Positions 1 to 5,851 of a stretch of 20,169 nt of DNA are shown here, piece by piece (the first letter of the stretch is position 1; each line of letters begins with the position of its first letter). The position numbers were made by a program, and so were the translations under genes. Source of the stretch: Lachnospiraceae bacterium UBA3645. GTDB taxonomy: Bacteria; Bacillota; Clostridia; Lachnospirales; Lachnospiraceae. Where the stretch lies: contig DFKM01000005.1 of assembly GCA_002373555.1 (NCBI GenBank), positions 1 to 20,169 of the forward strand, given 5' to 3'. Under the pieces are notes generated by a model. The model saw nothing but the letters and a program-made list of their open reading frames with translations. It had not been told where the DNA came from and searched no databases.

Positions 1-33
1 GCGGATGATGTCTTCCTTCGTGTACTTGCCCAT
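1..33 (-). CDS. glnA: N-terminus of a gene resembling type I glutamine synthetase (partial)
   Basis: Only the first 11 codons lie in the window; the rest runs off the left edge. They read MGKYTKEDIIR, which resembles the N-terminus of clostridial type I glutamine synthetases (ATP-dependent amidation of glutamate to glutamine, cytoplasmic). The start is supported by a GGGAGG ribosome binding site 7 nt upstream of the ATG (minus strand, about 41-46). The IS200-type element ends only about 30 bp upstream, so the native promoter of this gene is displaced, supplied by the element, or absent. The identity rests on 11 residues from memory of the family, so the name is tentative; that a gene starts here is fairly secure. 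Confidence 0.5.
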   Translation of the reverse strand, partial: MGKYTKEDIIR

Positions 34-188
34 GGCGATACCTCCCGTTGCGTCAAATAATCATGACCACCGGCTTAGCCGGTGGTTTCCTCTGCGGCTA
101 TAAGCCGCTGTTCCCTGCTTGCCCCTAAAGGGGCTCTGAATGGTTCGCCTTCCGCACTGCGGTCACAGGCTGACTCTAAAGAGTCGTC

Positions 189-659
189 TTATTTGCCTTT
201 TTTGACCGGCTCACCCGTAAACGGGTCATAATACTCGTTCAGTGTCATCTGATCATATTCCAGATCTTCTTTTAGTTGATTTCTTATGTATGCTTCTATT
301 TTCTTTGCATTTTTTCCTACAGTGTCTACATAATATCCCCGACACCAAAAATGCCTGTTCCCATATTTGTATTTCAGGTTCGCATGTCTTTCAAATATCA
401 TCAGCGAACTTTTTCCTTTTAAATATCCCATCACCTCGGACACACTATACTTCGGTGGTATTCTTACAAACATGTGAATATGATCGGGACAACATTCTGC
501 TTCTATAATCTCGATCCCTTTCCGTTTGCATAGTTCACTCAGTATATGCGCTATGTCCGCTTTAATTTTTTTATAAATGACTTTTCTCCTATACTTCGGA
601 GCAAATACAATATGGTACTTACATTCCCAGGTTGTGTGTGCTAAACTATTTTTATCCAA
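189..659 (-). CDS. tnpA: IS200/IS605-family transposase TnpA (Y1, HUH)
   Basis: This is the REP-like Y1 transposase that cuts and joins single-stranded DNA at hairpin ends. The HUH metal-binding motif is seen as PDHIHMFV and the catalytic tyrosine as AYIRNQ near the C-terminus; the block MGYLKGKSSLMIFERHANLKY is typical of the family. I choose a TTG start at 659 giving 156 residues (LDKNSLAHTTW...), the usual family length. AAGGAGG lies 7 nt upstream of that TTG, and family members begin at this point. In-frame ATGs at 710 and 755 would add residues not found in the family and lack a good ribosome binding site. The reading frame is intact, so the element may be active. The ribosome binding site lies in one arm of a 15-bp stem (668-723), a translational brake known for IS200. 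Confidence 0.93.
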   Translation of the reverse strand: MDKNSLAHTTWECKYHIVFAPKYRRKVIYKKIKADIAHILSELCKRKGIEIIEAECCPDHIHMFVRIPPKYSVSEVMGYLKGKSSLMIFERHANLKYKYGNRHFWCRGYYVDTVGKNAKKIEAYIRNQLKEDLEYDQMTLNEYYDPFTGEPVKKGK

Positions 660-667
660 CTTGGATC

Positions 668-723
668 CTCCTTGGTTATAATTTTGTGCGGTTGGCGAAC
701 CTGCACTCATTATAACCAAGGAG
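668..723 (-). promoter_or_regulatory. 15-bp stem-loop sequestering the tnpA ribosome binding site
   Basis: CTCCTTGGTTATAAT at 668-682 is the exact reverse complement of 709-723, with a 26-nt loop. In a minus-strand transcript the 3' arm contains the AAGGAG of the tnpA ribosome binding site and ends 9 nt before the TTG start. Folding would hide the site. IS200 is known to limit its own transposase with such a 5' mRNA structure, partly as protection against read-through transcription; that this copy does the same is inference from the perfect complementarity. Confidence 0.75.
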
Positions 724-793
724 TTTTTCTTGAAGCTAAAGCTTTTTCGGAACACACCTGCATAGCAGGTGGTTTATTGTAACTGTCGATACA

Positions 794-820
794 ATAAAAG
801 CCGGAGCATATGCCCCGGCT
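794..820 (-). terminator. Rho-independent terminator of proC
   Basis: A near-perfect palindrome at 799-820 (AGCCGG..CCGGCT, one position pairing as G-U in RNA) is followed on the minus strand by TTTTATTGT. It begins 7 bp after the proC stop codon. The IS200-type element starts almost immediately downstream. Confidence 0.85.
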
Positions 821-827
821 GATCTCT

Positions 828-1634
828 TCATTCCTTCGGCATCAGATCAACGCATTTTTCATAGCAGGCATCTGATGCGCGGATCACCGCATTCCTGAGT
901 CCGTACTCCTCCAGCATGGCGACCGCGTAGATCGTCGTCCCGCCGGGCGAGCACACATCATCCTTCAGCTCTCCGGGATGCTTTCCGGTCTCCAGGACCA
1001 TTTTTGCGCTTCCGACGACCGCCTGGGCCGCCATTCTGTAAGCGGTCTTTCTCGGCATGCCGTATTTTACGCCGGCATCGGCCAGCGCTTCGATGAACAT
1101 GTAAATGTAAGCCGGTGCGCTACCGCTGACGCAGGTGACGGCATTCAGCAGTTCTTCCGGCAGGAGCTCCATCTTGCCGAATGATTCAAAGAAACGGCGG
1201 ATCGTATTCTGCTCCTGCTCCGTAAACAGGGACCGGTCATAGCTGACGCCGGTCATGCCTTCGCCCAGCAGCGCGGGTGTATTCGGCATGCACCGTACGA
1301 CTCTCCGGTGGCCCTTCAGGTGCTTTGAAACGCTTCCGATCGAAACGCCGGGAGCCAGAGAAATGATAACGTTATCCTCCGTGACCACATCCCTGATTTC
1401 GTCCAGCACAGAATCATAATACTGCGGCTTGATGGCAAGAACAATATATTTGCTCTTGACCACGCAGGCCGCGCCGCTGCCGCAGCCCTTGACGCCGGTC
1501 TCTTCATACACCTTCTGCATCGCTTTCGGATTGACATCCGTATAGGTGACATTCTCCTTCTTCCAGGATTTCAGGAGCGCCTTCAGAATTGCGCTGCCGA
1601 TGGTGCCGGTTCCGATAAAGCCTACTTTCTCCAT
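828..1634 (-). CDS. proC: Pyrroline-5-carboxylate reductase
   Basis: ProC catalyses the last step of proline biosynthesis, NAD(P)H-dependent reduction of 1-pyrroline-5-carboxylate to L-proline, in the cytoplasm. The protein has 268 residues, the normal length. An N-terminal Rossmann motif GFIGTGTIGSA (residues 5-15) binds NAD(P)H. The C-terminal dimerisation domain carries the family signature around SPGGTTIYAVAMLEEYGLR, with the preceding conserved stretch VSGSAPAY. The ATG at 1634 has GGGGGA upstream at a suitable distance, and an extended -10 candidate lies about 35 bp upstream. It is transcribed as a single gene ending at the hairpin 794-820, and is divergent from the queT-like gene. Confidence 0.96.
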   Translation of the reverse strand: MEKVGFIGTGTIGSAILKALLKSWKKENVTYTDVNPKAMQKVYEETGVKGCGSGAACVVKSKYIVLAIKPQYYDSVLDEIRDVVTEDNVIISLAPGVSIGSVSKHLKGHRRVVRCMPNTPALLGEGMTGVSYDRSLFTEQEQNTIRRFFESFGKMELLPEELLNAVTCVSGSAPAYIYMFIEALADAGVKYGMPRKTAYRMAAQAVVGSAKMVLETGKHPGELKDDVCSPGGTTIYAVAMLEEYGLRNAVIRASDACYEKCVDLMPKE

Positions 1635-1666
1635 ATATAAATCCCCCTGCCTGTCGTTTGCTTCCT

Positions 1667-1675
1667 ATCATAGCA
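1667..1675 (-). promoter_or_regulatory. Probable proC promoter (extended -10)
   Basis: The minus strand reads TGCTATGAT, a TGn extended -10 with TATGAT at 1672-1667. This puts the transcription start near 1660 and gives a short leader of about 25 nt. No good -35 hexamer is visible at 17 bp, which an extended -10 can tolerate. Confidence 0.45.
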
Positions 1676-1746
1676 TCAGAGACCGATATTTTCTACCGGA
1701 TCCTTCATACTGCTTCTCTATGTTCTTATAGCATTTTTGTGAGGTC

Positions 1747-1775
1747 TTGATTTCTCCGGCGAAAAATGGTATAGT
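1747..1775 (+). promoter_or_regulatory. Promoter of the queT-like transporter gene
   Basis: TTGATT (1747-1752) and TATAGT (1770-1775) are separated by exactly 17 bp, a good sigma-A-type promoter. The predicted start near 1781 leaves a leader of about 80 nt before the ATG at 1860. Confidence 0.75.
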
Positions 1776-1780
1776 GCATA

Positions 1781-1855
1781 TCGCTGTCGGACGGCAGCGG
1801 CAATACCGTGAGTTCGAAACCATCCTCACGTAAAACAAAACTAAGGGAGACAACA
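1781..1855 (+). ncRNA. Structured leader, candidate preQ1 riboswitch
   Basis: The short leader folds into a 7-bp hairpin at 1782-1799 (loop GGAC) and a second hairpin with stem CGTGAG/CTCACG at 1807-1830 and a 12-nt loop. These are followed by an A-rich single-stranded stretch and the ribosome binding site AAGGGAG (about 1843-1849). QueT-family (COG4708) transporter genes are characteristically controlled by preQ1 riboswitches of classes I, II or III. A hairpin with a large loop plus an A-rich tail could form the pseudoknot such aptamers need. I cannot match the class by memory; class III or II looks likelier than class I. Position and context carry most of the weight. Confidence 0.55.
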
Positions 1856-1859
1856 AAAA

Positions 1860-2354
1860 ATGAAAGACAAAAAAGTTCTGTTCCTGACGCAGGGCGCCAT
1901 GATCGCTGCCCTGTATGTCGTGCTCACCACGATCTTCGCACCGATTTCCTTCAGCGAAGTGCAGGTGAGGATCTCGGAAGCCCTGACGATCCTTCCGGTC
2001 TTCACGCCGGCAGCCGTCCCGGGCCTGTTCATCGGATGCATCATCGCGAATATCCTCGGCGGCGCAGTCCTGCCGGATATCATCTTCGGAAGCATCGCCA
2101 CGCTGATCGGCGCCATCTTCACCTGGAAGCTGAAGGATCGAAGCCCTTATCTGGCGCCCGTCCCGCCGATCGTATCCAACGCAGTCATCGTTCCATTCGT
2201 ACTGAAATACGCTTATGCCGTTCCGCTTCCCATCCCGGTTATGATGTTCACCGTGGGGATCGGTGAAGTGATCTCCTGCGGGATCTTCGGCATGGTCCTG
2301 TATTTTGCACTGAATAAGAGCCGCGCGTCCATCTTCGGAAACGCGCAGGCGTAA
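1860..2354 (+). CDS. queT: QueT-family (COG4708) transporter, probable queuosine-precursor ECF S component
   Basis: This small integral membrane protein of 164 residues has about five hydrophobic segments. It resembles QueT, the substrate-binding S component of an energy-coupling-factor transporter that imports preQ1/preQ0-type precursors for queuosine modification of tRNA. The early stretch QGAMIAALYVVLTTIFAPIS followed by VQVRISEALTILPVF and GLFIGCIIANILGG is typical of the family. It would work with a shared EcfA/EcfT module encoded elsewhere. The ATG at 1860 follows AAGGGAG with a spacer of about 10 nt. The gene is monocistronic: it has its own promoter (1747-1775), a structured leader suggesting riboswitch control, and a strong terminator at 2367-2398. 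Confidence 0.85.
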   Translation: MKDKKVLFLTQGAMIAALYVVLTTIFAPISFSEVQVRISEALTILPVFTPAAVPGLFIGCIIANILGGAVLPDIIFGSIATLIGAIFTWKLKDRSPYLAPVPPIVSNAVIVPFVLKYAYAVPLPIPVMMFTVGIGEVISCGIFGMVLYFALNKSRASIFGNAQA

Positions 2355-2366
2355 GAAAAAGAAAAT

Positions 2367-2398
2367 CCGGCGGAGTGGAATCTCCGCCGGTTTCTTTT
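2367..2398. terminator. Bidirectional terminator between queT and the aldo/keto reductase gene
   Basis: A perfect 9-bp GC-rich stem (CCGGCGGAG at 2367-2375, CTCCGCCGG at 2382-2390) is followed by TTTCTTTT on the plus strand and, on the minus strand, by a T-rich run (plus-strand GAAAAAGAAAAT before the stem). It can end both converging transcripts. Its plus-strand T-run touches the stop codon of the minus-strand gene. Confidence 0.88.
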
Positions 2399-3524
2399 AT
2401 TCCAGATTCGCCGCACATTCCCGCAGCCGTTCGATCACTTTGATCTGCTGCGGACATGCCATCTCGCACTGACCGCAGGCAATGCAGTCGGATGCTTTTC
2501 CCTTATCCTTCGTCTCATTCGCGTATTCCTTCCGGGCACGTTCTTCCTGCCCCCAGAGCGTCTGCAGATTTCTGGCTGCAAAGATATCCGGGATCGGGAT
2601 GTTCATGGGACATCCTTCCGTACAGTACCGGCAGGCCGTGCAGGGGATCTGCTCGATCTTTGCGAGCTCCTCCTGCGCTTTTCCGATCACTGCCATTTCC
2701 TGTGCGTCAAGCGGCTTGAAATCTCTCATATAAGAAAGATTATCCTCCATCTGCTCTACCGTCGACATTCCCGAAAGGACCGTCAGGATTCCGTCCAGCG
2801 ATGCGACATAACGGATCGCCCAGGATGCGGCAGACATCTCCGGTTCCGCCGCCTTCAGCACATCCGCCACCTGCTGCGGGGGATTCGCAAGCGTTCCGCC
2901 TTTCACGGGTTCCATGACCACGATGGATTTCCCGTGTTTCCTTGCCACTTCGTAGCAGCCTCTGGAACAGACATCCGGATTCTCCCAGTCAGCATAATTG
3001 AGCTGCAGCTGTACGAATTCCGTGTCGGGATGCTCCGTCAGCAGACGGTCCAGCAGCTCCGGCTTGGCGTGGAAGGAAAAGCCCCAGTGTCTGATCAGCC
3101 CCTTCGCTTTCATTTCCTTTACGAAGTCCCAGATATGGTACTGATCATATTTTTCATATGTATCATCCTGCAGCGCATGCAGCAGATAGTAATCAAAGTA
3201 GCCGGCACCGGTGCGTTCCAGGCTGGTATGGAACTGCTGCTTCGCGGTCTCCTCGCTGTCGCACTGCAGCCAGGCACACAGCTTCGTTGCCAGCGTGAAG
3301 CTTTCCCTGGGATAACGATCCACCAGTGCCTCTTTCGCCGCCTTTTCCGACGCACCGTCCTTGCCGTAAACATACGCGGTATCAAAATAGGTCTGTCCCG
3401 CTTCCATGAACAGATCCACCATCTTTTTGGTCTGTTCAATGTCAATAACGCCGTCCTTCTGCGGCAGCCGCATCAGGCCGAAGCCGAGCTTCGGCGTTTT
3501 CTCACCCAGATATCTTTCCGTCAT
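2397..3524 (-). CDS. Aldo/keto reductase with C-terminal 2x[4Fe-4S] ferredoxin-like domain
   Basis: The first 280 or so residues form an aldo/keto reductase barrel. The expected catalytic tetrad is visible: Asp48 and Tyr53 in FDTAYVYG, Lys81 in ATKL, and His116 in LLHAL. Residues about 290-365 carry two CxxCxxCxxxCP clusters (Cys295/298/301/305 and Cys347/350/353/357), so electrons could pass through 4Fe-4S centres. Such fusions are common in anaerobic Clostridia; the substrate is unknown. At 375 residues it has the usual length. It is the last gene of the four-gene operon, starting 22 bp after the preceding stop, with GGAAGGA upstream of the ATG. Iron-sulfur centres fit an oxygen-free lifestyle. 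Confidence 0.92.
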   Translation of the reverse strand: MTERYLGEKTPKLGFGLMRLPQKDGVIDIEQTKKMVDLFMEAGQTYFDTAYVYGKDGASEKAAKEALVDRYPRESFTLATKLCAWLQCDSEETAKQQFHTSLERTGAGYFDYYLLHALQDDTYEKYDQYHIWDFVKEMKAKGLIRHWGFSFHAKPELLDRLLTEHPDTEFVQLQLNYADWENPDVCSRGCYEVARKHGKSIVVMEPVKGGTLANPPQQVADVLKAAEPEMSAASWAIRYVASLDGILTVLSGMSTVEQMEDNLSYMRDFKPLDAQEMAVIGKAQEELAKIEQIPCTACRYCTEGCPMNIPIPDIFAARNLQTLWGQEERARKEYANETKDKGKASDCIACGQCEMACPQQIKVIERLRECAANLE

Positions 3525-3545
3525 GTATAAATTTCCTTCCTTTAT

Positions 3546-4961
3546 TTATCCCACCACCTGCACCGGTCCGTGGCCCGGGCAGAAAAGATAGCCGCCGAAT
3601 TTCTCCACCGTATACTCCCGGCATTTTTTGGATAATGCCGGATCCTCGTCCACGCCTGTCAGCAGGAACGGTGCGAGCCGGTTGAACTCCCGCTGCTCCG
3701 GCGTGATCCCTTTCACATTTACCCAGATATCGCCGGAAAAGATCAGCTTGAGCGCTTCGCAGACGATCACGACTTCGCCCTTTACATGACCGCCGGGGCC
3801 CTCGTAAAAGTCGAAACGGTATCCGCCGAAATCCACATGTCCGATGGGAGCAAGCATCTCTGCTCCGGTCCGGGAGCCCACGACACAGGCTTTCGAGATA
3901 TCCGGCGCGGTATATCCGGTGATCGTCTCACTGAGTGCGAAGTAGGGACGGTGCTTCGGATTCATTTCCCGGAATCCCATCTCTCCCGCTCTTTCCAGCC
4001 GGAGATTTTCAAAGCTGTTGCCGCTCATATACACGCTCTCCCACAACGGCATCAGACCGGTATGATCCATGTCCACGTGCGTGATGAAAGCGGTCCTTTT
4101 CCGGTCAGCGAGATCCGGGAACTGCGCCTGCAGCATCGACAGCATCTCCCGGTAATAACATCCGTAGCCGCCGTCGACAAACAGAAGCTCCTCTGCATGC
4201 TCCAGAATATAGGTGTTGCTGCCGCAGGGCGGCTCGATCACATAAAGCTTCAGATCGTCCGCAAGCCTCCGGGACGAGATCTTCGCATCAAAGTTCTCTC
4301 CCCTGTGATCCACGACGAATTTCGCAAATCTCCGGATGTAATCAAACGTCTGCATGGGAGACTTGTTCTGTTCGTCCAGCACCTGCATCAGCTTGTTGGC
4401 GCGGATCAGTACACAGTCCGCATCCTTCTGCGACAGGGAAAGGATATCCCGCATTTCATTCGCAAAGGATACATAAAAGACGGTGCTGTCCAGCTGTTTA
4501 TCCGTGACCTCATAATCGATGACTCTGGTCTCGCAGATCGCCGCCAGCTCATCCAGCAGCCGCTTGGTCTTCTCCGGGCTGTCGATCCGGACGCCGATCC
4601 GGAGATGCTGGTCGTGTTCACCGCGCTCACCAGAGCTGACATAGGAAATATAGACCTGATGACGGTTCAGCACCTCCAGCACGGGAATCACCGCGCCGGC
4701 GTGATTTGCCAGTTTGAAGTCCAGCATGATGATCTTCATATCATCATAATCGCCGGTCATGAAGCCGTTCGCCAACAGCTCCTCCTGGATCTTCTGATGC
4801 TGCTCCTCGTCCGCGGAAATCTCGATAAAAAAGGTGTGGATATCCACCGCGTGGTTATAATTGGACCGCACGATATCCCCGCCGTGCTTCGCAATGATCT
4901 TACTCGCCAGAAGGAAAACGCCGCTGCGGTCCGGTACTTTTGTTACATAAGTCTTTCTCAT
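3546..4961 (-). CDS. ACT-domain / metallo-beta-lactamase-fold fusion protein
   Basis: I do not recognise a named gene. The first 75 residues look like an ACT domain (VTKVPDRSGVFLLASKIIAKHGGDIV, a regulatory ligand-binding fold), and residues about 76-150 look like a second (FKLANHAGAVIPVLEVLNRHQVYISYV). Residues about 238-471 form a metallo-beta-lactamase-fold domain: THVDMDHTG (294-302), GGHVKGEV with His392, SGDIW with Asp411, and CPGHGP with His464. The metal motif is H-x-D-x-D-H rather than H-x-H-x-D-H, so metal loading or chemistry may differ. A linker (about 155-235) joins the halves. This suggests a hydrolase gated by an amino acid or similar small molecule (inference). The gene lies 8 bp after degV in the operon; 471 residues. 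Confidence 0.8.
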   Translation of the reverse strand: MRKTYVTKVPDRSGVFLLASKIIAKHGGDIVRSNYNHAVDIHTFFIEISADEEQHQKIQEELLANGFMTGDYDDMKIIMLDFKLANHAGAVIPVLEVLNRHQVYISYVSSGERGEHDQHLRIGVRIDSPEKTKRLLDELAAICETRVIDYEVTDKQLDSTVFYVSFANEMRDILSLSQKDADCVLIRANKLMQVLDEQNKSPMQTFDYIRRFAKFVVDHRGENFDAKISSRRLADDLKLYVIEPPCGSNTYILEHAEELLFVDGGYGCYYREMLSMLQAQFPDLADRKRTAFITHVDMDHTGLMPLWESVYMSGNSFENLRLERAGEMGFREMNPKHRPYFALSETITGYTAPDISKACVVGSRTGAEMLAPIGHVDFGGYRFDFYEGPGGHVKGEVVIVCEALKLIFSGDIWVNVKGITPEQREFNRLAPFLLTGVDEDPALSKKCREYTVEKFGGYLFCPGHGPVQVVG

Positions 4962-4969
4962 GATCTTTC

Positions 4970-5821
4970 TTACTTCTTTGAAAAGAACGCGATCGCGATC
5001 GCGCCAGGTCCGGCATAGGTTCCGATCGCCGCGCCGGCCACGACGGTCTTCAGCTGATCCTCATGTCCTCTGTACATTTCATGTGTTTCATCGATATAAC
5101 GCTTCATCATGGCATCCGATGATCCAGAATAAGCGAAGCACACCGGCCGGTCAAAATCGATCCCGCCGAGCTTCTCCACCGTGCCGGCCATCAGGATCCT
5201 GCCTTTGCCCATACCCCTGACTTTCACCAGCACATCCACGACACCGTCCGTGATCGTCAGCACCGGCTTGATCGAGAGCAGGGTTCCGGCAATGGCGGCC
5301 GTTCTGGAAATGCGGCCGCCTTTCTTCAGATACTCCAGCGTATCGAAGACCGCAACGACATGCGCATTCTTCATTTCCTTCTTTATCATCTCCGCGATCT
5401 CTGCCGCGGAAAGCCCTCGGTCTCTGAGCTGTACGGCACGTTCCACGATGATATATTCCGACACGCAGAACTGTTTCGTATCGATCACACAGACATGGTC
5501 TTCATAATCCGTTGCCGCAACGCAGGCGCTCTGAAACGCGCCGGATACGCCGGCGGAAATACACAGGCAGACCACTTCATCACCGGCCTGTACCGCTTCC
5601 TCAAATACCGCTTCATATTCAAACGGCGGGATCAGGCTTGTCTTCGGCAGACCCTCCGCCTTCTCCATCTTCTCATAAAACTCCTGCGGCGAGATGGTCA
5701 CGCCGTCCAGATATTCCTCTTCCTGAAACCTGATTTTCAGAGGAAGCACCTTTATGTTCCATTCCGCAGCAGTGCTCTGCGGGATATCGCTCGCAGAATC
5801 TGTAACGATCCTTACAGCCAT
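4970..5821 (-). CDS. DegV-family protein (fatty-acid-binding fold)
   Basis: The 283-residue length and the opening RIVTDSASDIP are typical of DegV proteins. The central CLCISAGVSGAFQSA and LEYLKKGGRIS blocks and the C-terminal GTYAGPGAIAIAF are also family hallmarks. In Firmicutes, DegV/FakB proteins bind a fatty acid and present it to the kinase FakA for phosphorylation, feeding exogenous fatty acids into phospholipid. No fakA gene is in this window, so whether this copy is a FakB or a related binding protein is open. It lies 30 bp downstream of the pyrophosphatase gene and 8 bp upstream of the ACT/MBL gene, so it is probably cotranscribed. Confidence 0.9.
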   Translation of the reverse strand: MAVRIVTDSASDIPQSTAAEWNIKVLPLKIRFQEEEYLDGVTISPQEFYEKMEKAEGLPKTSLIPPFEYEAVFEEAVQAGDEVVCLCISAGVSGAFQSACVAATDYEDHVCVIDTKQFCVSEYIIVERAVQLRDRGLSAAEIAEMIKKEMKNAHVVAVFDTLEYLKKGGRISRTAAIAGTLLSIKPVLTITDGVVDVLVKVRGMGKGRILMAGTVEKLGGIDFDRPVCFAYSGSSDAMMKRYIDETHEMYRGHEDQLKTVVAGAAIGTYAGPGAIAIAFFSKK

Positions 5822-5851
5822 AACAAACGCCTCCGTTCCGTCCGTACTCCG

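Larger units (their letters stand above)
60..785 (-). mobile_element. IS200/IS605-family insertion sequence carrying tnpA only
   Basis: A single Y1 transposase gene is flanked by subterminal hairpins rather than terminal inverted repeats, as expected for IS200-type single-strand transposition. At the tnpA 3' end (window left) are perfect hairpins at 66-86 (9-bp stem), 94-108 (6 bp), 121-134 (6 bp) and 172-185 (6 bp). At the other end is a 7-bp hairpin at 755-771 and a small one at 733-744. Three of the hairpins share the loop context CTAAAG. No tnpB accessory gene is present. The exact cleavage sites cannot be fixed by eye, so both ends are approximate (within about 15 bp). The element sits between the proC terminator and the glnA-like start codon. 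Confidence 0.8.

Noticed and set aside
660..755. Longer tnpA from ATG 755 or 710
   Set aside because: The AAGGAGG site points to the TTG at 659, and the extra residues are encoded by the stem-loop and are absent from the family.
3786..5018. Plus-strand open frame of 410 codons
   Set aside because: Antisense to the ACT/MBL gene, with low-information His/Leu/Arg-rich sequence and no motifs.
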